Below are positions 6,467-9,832 of a DNA stretch of 9,832 nucleotides, piece after piece. Location of the stretch: positions 1-9,832 of the forward strand of contig DAOLNV010000133.1 in assembly GCA_035416745.1 (NCBI GenBank), given 5' to 3'. This stretch comes from Candidatus Hydrogenedentota bacterium (GTDB lineage Bacteria; Hydrogenedentota; Hydrogenedentia; Hydrogenedentales; SLHB01). The position numbers and the translations under genes are program-made. The notes beneath the pieces were generated by a model. The model worked only from the letters and a program-made list of their open reading frames with translations, did not search any database and was not told the origin of the DNA. Numbering within the stretch: the first letter of the stretch is position 1; each line of letters starts with the position of its first letter.

Positions 6467-7474
6467 ATGGCACAGACACAGATGCTGGATCTTTTGACGA
6501 GAGAGGGCGTATTGCTCAGCGTGAGCGTGCGATACTGGCGGGCGGCGAAGAAGCTCCAGGCCCAGGACCTCGGCTTAGACCCCGACGACGTCACGGACCG
6601 GCTCATTTCACTGGGCCACAAGCGGCTCATGCCTAAGGACGCGCTTGCGGGTTTCGCATTGATCGAATCCCGCGCCCACGCCCTCGTGGACTCGGCCACG
6701 TTCCCGTTCATGAACGGGCTCGCACGGTTCCTGCCCAACCGCAAATTGGGCGAGGTCACAAGGCGTCTGGGCGAGCTCGAAGCCGAGTTCCGTGAGGCCC
6801 GGACAACGTTCGCTAATAAGTACGCGGGGCTGCGTGAGGAGGCGCTTCGGGAATGGCGTGAGCAGGCCCGCCGGCTCAGCAGCGACCCCGACAAGGTCGT
6901 GGCGTCGGTCTCGGCGGCTTTCCCTGCCCCGGACCGGCTGGACCGGCACTTCGGCTTCAGCACGAGCCTGTTCCAGATCCGCGTGCCGGAGGCGCTGGAC
7001 GCGGAGCTTGTGCAGGCCGGCGACAGGCAGGAACTGATGCGGGCGCGGGATCTGGCGGCGCAGGAGGCCCGCAGAAGGATCGGAGAAGGCGTCGAGAGCT
7101 TCGTCGGCGACTGCGTCACGAGCCTCAGGCAGCAGACGGCGACCCTGTGCGAGGAGATGCTTGAGGCGTTCAGGACCGGCAAGACCGGCGTGCACCAGCG
7201 CACGCTGAACCGGCTCACGGAATTCATCGACAACTTCCGGGCCTTGAACTTCGCCAGCGACGCCGAGCTCGACAGCAGGCTCACCGAGGTCAGGCAGCGC
7301 TTCCTCAACACCACCGCCGAGACCTACCGCGACGACGCCGGTGCCCGCACGCGCATGACCGAGGGCATCAGGAATCTGGCGAATGCGGCCAGGGAGCTGG
7401 CCCAAGCCGACACAAGCGCCGTGGTTGAGGGCTTCGGCCGGATGGGCACCAGAAGGTTCACGCTGGCCGCGTGA
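6467..7474 (+). CDS. DUF3150-like helical protein
   Basis: A 335-aa protein, almost entirely helical and charged, with no signal peptide or membrane segment. The opening stretch (about 15-60: LSVSVRYWRAAKKLQ, then LISLGHKRLMPKDAL) and the following long helices (95-140) resemble the DUF3150 family as I remember it. Those proteins occur on plasmids and integrative elements, often next to a CobS-like AAA+ ATPase and a CobT-like VWA protein, and their function is not established. Neither partner is visible here. The start at 6467 follows GAAAGGA by 8 nt; TGA is at 7472-7474. The gene stands alone between a hairpin-rich upstream region and a strong terminator. It is GC-rich like the right-hand genes and unlike the minus-strand operon. 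The family call is from memory of sequence style; the coding call is firm. Confidence 0.8.
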   Translation: MAQTQMLDLLTREGVLLSVSVRYWRAAKKLQAQDLGLDPDDVTDRLISLGHKRLMPKDALAGFALIESRAHALVDSATFPFMNGLARFLPNRKLGEVTRRLGELEAEFREARTTFANKYAGLREEALREWREQARRLSSDPDKVVASVSAAFPAPDRLDRHFGFSTSLFQIRVPEALDAELVQAGDRQELMRARDLAAQEARRRIGEGVESFVGDCVTSLRQQTATLCEEMLEAFRTGKTGVHQRTLNRLTEFIDNFRALNFASDAELDSRLTEVRQRFLNTTAETYRDDAGARTRMTEGIRNLANAARELAQADTSAVVEGFGRMGTRRFTLAA

Positions 7475-7490
7475 CAGTGACAGAAATCTC

Positions 7491-7506
7491 TAGGCCCGGC
7501 AAGGCC
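7491..7506 (+). repeat. 16-bp direct repeat, copy 2
   Basis: TAGGCCCGGCAAGGCC, second copy of the repeat at 6148-6163. It lies 16 bp after the stop of the DUF3150-like gene and directly before the terminator stem. Confidence 0.7.
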
Positions 7507-7507
7507 C

Positions 7508-7566
7508 GCCCCGCGCCTGCAAAGGAAGACCTCTTCCGATGCGGGCGCGGGGCTTCTTCATTTTGG
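7508..7566 (+). terminator. Intrinsic terminator of the DUF3150-like gene
   Basis: GCCCCGCGCC (7508-7517) pairs perfectly with GGCGCGGGGC (7544-7553). The stem extends inward by TGC/GCG with one wobble, and an inner stem GGAAG/CTTCC (7524-7528/7533-7537) has a 4-nt loop. The T-rich tail TTCTTCATTTT follows. It begins 33 bp after the stop codon. Since the minus-strand remnant at 7589 converges on it, the hairpin may also stop transcription from that side, although no T-tract is seen there. Confidence 0.75.
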
Positions 7567-7588
7567 AAGGGCATCTTATGCACGCAGG

Positions 7589-7948
7589 TTATCCGGCGAG
7601 TCCGGCGTGCTTGTCCCGGATCGTGTCCGCCAGCGCGTCAAGCGCCGCGAACGTGTCATCACGGGGCCGCCCTTTGCACATCAGCGCGCCCAGGACCTCG
7701 ACCTTGAGGTTGGGCATCAGGGCGGAGATCTGCTCGACGGCCTTCGAGCCCCAGCCATAGGAGCCGATGACCGCCGCGTACTTGAGTTTGGGCCGGAGCG
7801 CGTTGGCCAGATGCGTGGCCGAGAACACGCTCGGGTGGGGTCCGACATGCACGGTCGGCGTGCCGATTTCCGGTGTCAAAGTTTGCGGAGCCTCTGCCGT
7901 GTCTGTTGACTCTTGTCGGACGGATGCCGCCCCATGCGGGATCCGCAC
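7589..7948 (-). pseudogene. C-terminal remnant of an FprA/ROO-type flavodiiron protein
   Basis: A 119-codon open frame from GTG 7948 to TAA 7589-7591. Residues about 29-115 match the second half of the flavodoxin-like domain of FprA/rubredoxin:oxygen oxidoreductase proteins: GTPTVHVGPHPS (29-40) corresponds to the GSPTxNNG loop, LRPKLKYAAVIGSYGWG (51-67) to the highly conserved LRPKNK-GSYGWSG segment, and a closing helix follows. The metallo-beta-lactamase di-iron domain and the N-terminal half of the flavodoxin domain, including the phosphate-binding FMN loop, are missing. The first ~28 residues are unlike the family. No Shine-Dalgarno precedes the GTG. It starts directly after the rubredoxin TAA and in the same frame. 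An internal deletion in a former rubredoxin-flavoprotein operon is the simplest reading; a short stand-alone protein, or one made by readthrough, cannot be excluded. Confidence 0.65.
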
Positions 7949-8107
7949 TTACAGGGGCGTGAACTGGTCCTTGCGCACTCCGCACTGGGGGCACACCCAG
8001 TCGTCGGGGATCTCCTCGAACGGCGTGCCGGGCTCGACGCCGTGAAACGGGTCCCCCCGCTCCTGCCTGTAGACCCAGCCGCAGACAACGCACATGTGTT
8101 TGGCCAT
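7949..8107 (-). CDS. Rubredoxin
   Basis: A 52-aa rubredoxin, the classical length for the family, holding one iron in a Cys4 site: MCVVCGW (C6, C9) and WVCPQCGV (C39, C42). The family core GDPFHGVEPGTPF and IPDDWVCP is intact, with the aromatic residues expected around the site. ATG 8107 is chosen over the longer frame from 8131 because GGAGGAG lies 8 nt upstream and the product then has normal rubredoxin length. It is a small cytoplasmic one-electron carrier, known to serve oxygen- and superoxide-detoxifying enzymes (ROO/FprA, rubrerythrin) in anaerobes. The presumed partner gene directly downstream is truncated, so this copy may now serve a partner elsewhere. TAA at 7949-7951. Confidence 0.96.
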   Translation of the reverse strand: MAKHMCVVCGWVYRQERGDPFHGVEPGTPFEEIPDDWVCPQCGVRKDQFTPL

Positions 8108-8115
8108 AAGCTTCG

Positions 8116-8122
8116 CTCCTCC
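8116..8122 (-). promoter_or_regulatory. Ribosome binding site fixing the rubredoxin start
   Basis: GGAGGAG on the minus strand, 8 nt before ATG 8107. It supports the 52-residue start over the in-frame ATG at 8131. Confidence 0.75.
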
Positions 8123-8145
8123 ATTCCGCATCGCGACAGTCTTCC

Positions 8146-8178
8146 GGGACAGGCAGGTATCCGATCCCGCCTGCTCCC
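8146..8178 (-). promoter_or_regulatory. Hairpin in the rubredoxin leader
   Basis: GGGA-CAGGC-A-GG (8146-8157) pairs with CC-C-GCCTG-C-TCCC (8166-8178): about 11 bp with one mismatch and one bulge around an 8-nt loop. It lies between a possible rubredoxin promoter and its ribosome binding site. Function unknown. Confidence 0.35.
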
Positions 8179-8192
8179 TGACACACAGGTGG

Positions 8193-8218
8193 AATATAGC
8201 CGACGCGGCATACGTATG
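8193..8218 (-). promoter_or_regulatory. Possible rubredoxin promoter with palindromic site
   Basis: On the minus strand TATATT (8198-8193) could be a -10 box. The perfect 10-bp palindrome CATACGTATG (8209-8218) lies just upstream, where a regulator would overlap RNA polymerase. No good -35 is seen. The remaining bases of this divergent spacer (8219-8340) show no feature I can name. Confidence 0.25.
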
Positions 8219-8355
8219 GCCACGGCAAAACGCAGATGCAACGTTTCAGCCACGGCGGCGGCAGGGCCGAGGTCGGGAGACTCGGGCACCTGAATGGCGA
8301 TGATGACCGTTCAGCGCCGGATTATGGCCCCATCAATTCAGGAAAGGACAAAGAG

Positions 8356-8580
8356 ATGCAGACAAACAAACCCAGGGCCATGCACGTGGTCGTGCAGGAA
8401 GGCGGCGGCACCGGCGAGCTGTACGCGCACGCGTTCACGACTCGCAAGGACGCGAAAAGGTTCCGGCGTTCGTGCGCAAAGGCCGCGTACAGGGCCACCG
8501 CGCCCTTGGAGGTTCCGGCAGGCACCGACATCGACGCGCTGCAGCGGGTGCTGTCGGCGGTCGGCGACGAACTCATGTGA
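8356..8580 (+). CDS. Small conserved-hypothetical-type protein (74 aa)
   Basis: First gene of the plus-strand run. A longer in-frame reading begins at 8236, but ATG 8356 has GAAAGGA 7 nt upstream and the upstream extension looks non-coding. The 74-aa product starts with a strand-like stretch (RAMHVVVQEGGG), then a basic helix (TRKDAKRFRRSCAKAAYR, about 29-46) and the segment PAGTDIDALQRVLSAV near the end. No catalytic motif, membrane segment or zinc site is evident. I do not recognise the family; style and neighbours resemble small conserved genes on proteobacterial plasmids and ICEs. The basic helix could bind nucleic acid, but this is a guess. The next gene begins 29 bp downstream. Confidence 0.75.
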   Translation: MQTNKPRAMHVVVQEGGGTGELYAHAFTTRKDAKRFRRSCAKAAYRATAPLEVPAGTDIDALQRVLSAVGDELM

Positions 8581-8609
8581 ACGCTCATCAAAACAGCGAA
8601 AGGACGAAC

Positions 8610-9206
8610 ATGAAGCGAGTGACTTGGACAATCGATCTGGACGAAGACACGGCAGAGGCTGCCGCAACGGTCGCGCTGGCGATCATGCGCGACCAGGAAT
8701 CGGCGGCCACGGTCTTCGACGTCACCGACGAATCGGGCAAGACCGTGCGCATGGACCTCCGGCGCGACCATAAGCCGGTGGCGAACCTGCGCTGCGACAA
8801 CTGCGGCAGATGTTTCGCAGGCACCGGGGAGCTGGAGCGCGTGTTTCCGGACATCCCCGGCCTGATCGGCAGGCTGGACAGTGGCGGCACCGTGCCCGAG
8901 GGCGAGTGCCCGCTGTGCGGGGCGCTTGTCTATCGGGAACAAGGCCGCGTTAGGGTCGGCATACTCCTGGACGGCGGCCTCGTCAAAGCTGTGTTCACCG
9001 ACAGGGGCGGCGTCGACGCCGCCGTACTGGACACCGAGGCCATGGAGAGCGACGACGAGGCCACGCTGACAGTCAGGGCCTTGGGCGAAACCTTCGAGGG
9101 CGTGCCTCAGCGCCAGGTGCCGGAGATTGACGCCGGCTTCGTGTGCCGGCTCTTCGGGGCCGTCACCCGCACCGGATCTCAAAACCGAAAGGAAGGGACA
9201 GCATGA
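8610..9206 (+). CDS. Zinc-ribbon hypothetical protein (198 aa)
   Basis: ATG 8610 is preceded by GAAAGGA with 5 nt spacing; the frame stays open further upstream (from 8472) only because it overlaps the previous gene. Residues 1-55 (start MKRVTWTIDLDEDT, then ESAATVFDVTDESG) look like an alpha/beta module often seen at the start of plasmid-borne hypothetical proteins. A zinc-binding pair follows: CDNCGRC (C62, C65, C68) and CPLC (C100, C103), most likely one ribbon with a ~35-residue insert. The C-terminal part (about 110-190) is strand-rich and acidic, with GGLVKAVFTDRGG. It is predicted cytoplasmic and its function is unknown. The stop TGA (9204-9206) overlaps the next start ATG (9203-9205), indicating translational coupling. 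Confidence 0.82.
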   Translation: MKRVTWTIDLDEDTAEAAATVALAIMRDQESAATVFDVTDESGKTVRMDLRRDHKPVANLRCDNCGRCFAGTGELERVFPDIPGLIGRLDSGGTVPEGECPLCGALVYREQGRVRVGILLDGGLVKAVFTDRGGVDAAVLDTEAMESDDEATLTVRALGETFEGVPQRQVPEIDAGFVCRLFGAVTRTGSQNRKEGTA

Positions 9207-9613
9207 AGTATTGGGAAGAGTTCCAAAGCAAATGGGGCTTCGGCGACGGCGACGCCGTTCCGCCCGACGCCTGGGCCTTGCGCTACGTCTACGTGCGTGA
9301 GATCAACCGGCTGGCGGCCGCGAAAGGCAGCGCGGTCAGGCTGCTGGCTTACGACAGGGGCGGCATGCACAACCCGTACCTGATCTGCCGCGTGCCGGCG
9401 GACATGGTGCTTGGCGTGCCGGAGCCTGATCTCTGCAAGGGCGCGTGGGCCAACGGCTGGAAGCCGGAGACGGACTGGATCGAGCCCGGCGAGGACGACG
9501 CCATGATTGAGGCCGTGGAGGAGGCGCAGGCGGACGACGGCATCGACGACCTCGTCGACGTCGACGTGTCCATCGCCGGCGAGCCCGGCATCGACTGCAA
9601 CATCGCCGCGTGA
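9203..9613 (+). CDS. Hypothetical protein (136 aa), acidic C-terminus
   Basis: ATG 9203 overlaps the preceding stop in an ATGA arrangement and has GAAAGGA 9 nt upstream. The N-terminal ~75 residues include the recognisable blocks WGFGDGDAVPPDAWALRYVY and AYDRGGMHNPYLIC; the type occurs on proteobacterial plasmids and ICEs as a conserved hypothetical, to my recollection. From about residue 93 onward the protein is strongly acidic (EPGEDDAMIEAVEEAQADDG and on), a low-complexity tail that may be disordered or interact with a basic partner. There is no membrane segment or catalytic motif that I can name. It is the third gene of the plus-strand operon. Confidence 0.82.
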   Translation: MKYWEEFQSKWGFGDGDAVPPDAWALRYVYVREINRLAAAKGSAVRLLAYDRGGMHNPYLICRVPADMVLGVPEPDLCKGAWANGWKPETDWIEPGEDDAMIEAVEEAQADDGIDDLVDVDVSIAGEPGIDCNIAA

Positions 9614-9622
9614 AAGGAAACC

Positions 9623-9832
9623 ATGGACGAGGACAACTGCAGGGCCAACAGGGACCTGCTCAAGGGCTTCGAGCGCAACCCCGTGTTCGCGCACATGCAC
9701 CCCTATGACCTGTACCGGCAGTGGCTGGAGGCGGTGTGGGCTATGCTTGAGCTGCCTTTGGATCCGAAGGGGTTCAGGGCGGCCCTCGACCGCTACACGT
9801 ATGAGCAGGGCCGGGAGCTGGGCCGCCTCTTC
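9623..9832 (+). CDS. Hypothetical protein, N-terminal part (runs off right edge)
   Basis: I translated it directly: ATG 9623 follows GAAAGGA by 4 nt, and the ribosome binding site overlaps the TGA of the previous gene (9611-9613). The 70 codons to the edge stay open and read as a helical, Arg/Leu/Trp-rich protein (e.g. NPVFAHMHPYDLYRQWLE at 19-36, then LDRYTYEQGRELGRLF at the edge). No known motif is visible. It continues the same transcript and has the same GC-rich codon use. The continuation outside the window is needed to name it. Confidence 0.75.
   Translation, partial: MDEDNCRANRDLLKGFERNPVFAHMHPYDLYRQWLEAVWAMLELPLDPKGFRAALDRYTYEQGRELGRLF

Noticed and set aside
6608..7405. 265-codon minus-strand open frame opposite the DUF3150-like gene
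   Set aside because: The plus-strand frame has the ribosome binding site, terminator and a coherent helical product; the minus frame is a GC-rich shadow.
8322..9182. 286-codon minus-strand open frame
   Set aside because: Antisense to the 74-aa and zinc-ribbon genes, which have matching ribosome binding sites and coupled overlaps.
9179..9700. 173-codon minus-strand open frame
   Set aside because: Antisense to the 136-aa gene; Val/His-rich shadow typical of high-GC DNA.
1..9832. CRISPR array, tRNA, rRNA, transposase or integrase
   Set aside because: I saw no regularly spaced repeats, no tRNA-like cloverleaf and no recombinase motifs anywhere in the window.

Overview
The window looks like an accessory or mobile region of a GC-rich, Gram-negative-type anaerobe. 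A sulfate reducer such as a member of the Desulfovibrionales would fit, but that is a guess resting on a classical 52-residue rubredoxin, the remnant of an FprA/ROO-type flavoprotein, and several plasmid/ICE-like hypothetical genes. I see no rRNA, tRNA, CRISPR array, transposase or integrase.

Left part (1-6044, all on the minus strand): one tight operon, read from right to left. It encodes a cytoplasmic C39-like papain-fold cysteine peptidase (4923-6044), a 632-aa bacterial dynamin-like GTPase with a hydrophobic membrane paddle (3013-4911), a second 563-aa dynamin-type GTPase without a membrane segment (1313-3004), and an Hsp70-type ATPase whose substrate-binding domain is replaced by a linker and a C-terminal zinc ribbon (1-1307, running off the left edge). 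The gaps are 11, 8 and 5 bp and each start has its own Shine-Dalgarno, so the four products are probably made together. The two unequal dynamins recall the mycobacterial IniA/IniC pair. The combination with a C39-like peptidase and an Hsp70-zinc ribbon is the best candidate here for an undescribed system, plausibly membrane surveillance, repair or anti-phage defence.

Middle (6045-6466): a 422-bp gene-free divergent region holding at least seven inverted repeats. It should contain the promoters of the operon to the left and of the plus-strand gene to the right, and may encode a structured RNA or an origin-like site. It is followed by a DUF3150-like helical protein gene (6467-7474) ending in a strong terminator hairpin. 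A 16-bp direct repeat lies on either side of this gene.

Right part (7589-9832): a minus-strand rubredoxin gene (7949-8107) is followed, in the same frame after a TAA, by the C-terminal third of an FprA-type flavoprotein (7589-7948), probably a gene remnant. Divergent from it, a plus-strand run of small genes (74 aa, a 198-aa zinc-ribbon protein, 136 aa, and a partial one at the right edge) has the compact spacing and character of conserved hypothetical genes on plasmids and ICEs. All five plus-strand genes carry the same GAAAGGA ribosome binding site and look GC-richer than the left operon, which suggests that the dynamin/Hsp70 operon is a cargo module of different origin from its right-hand surroundings.
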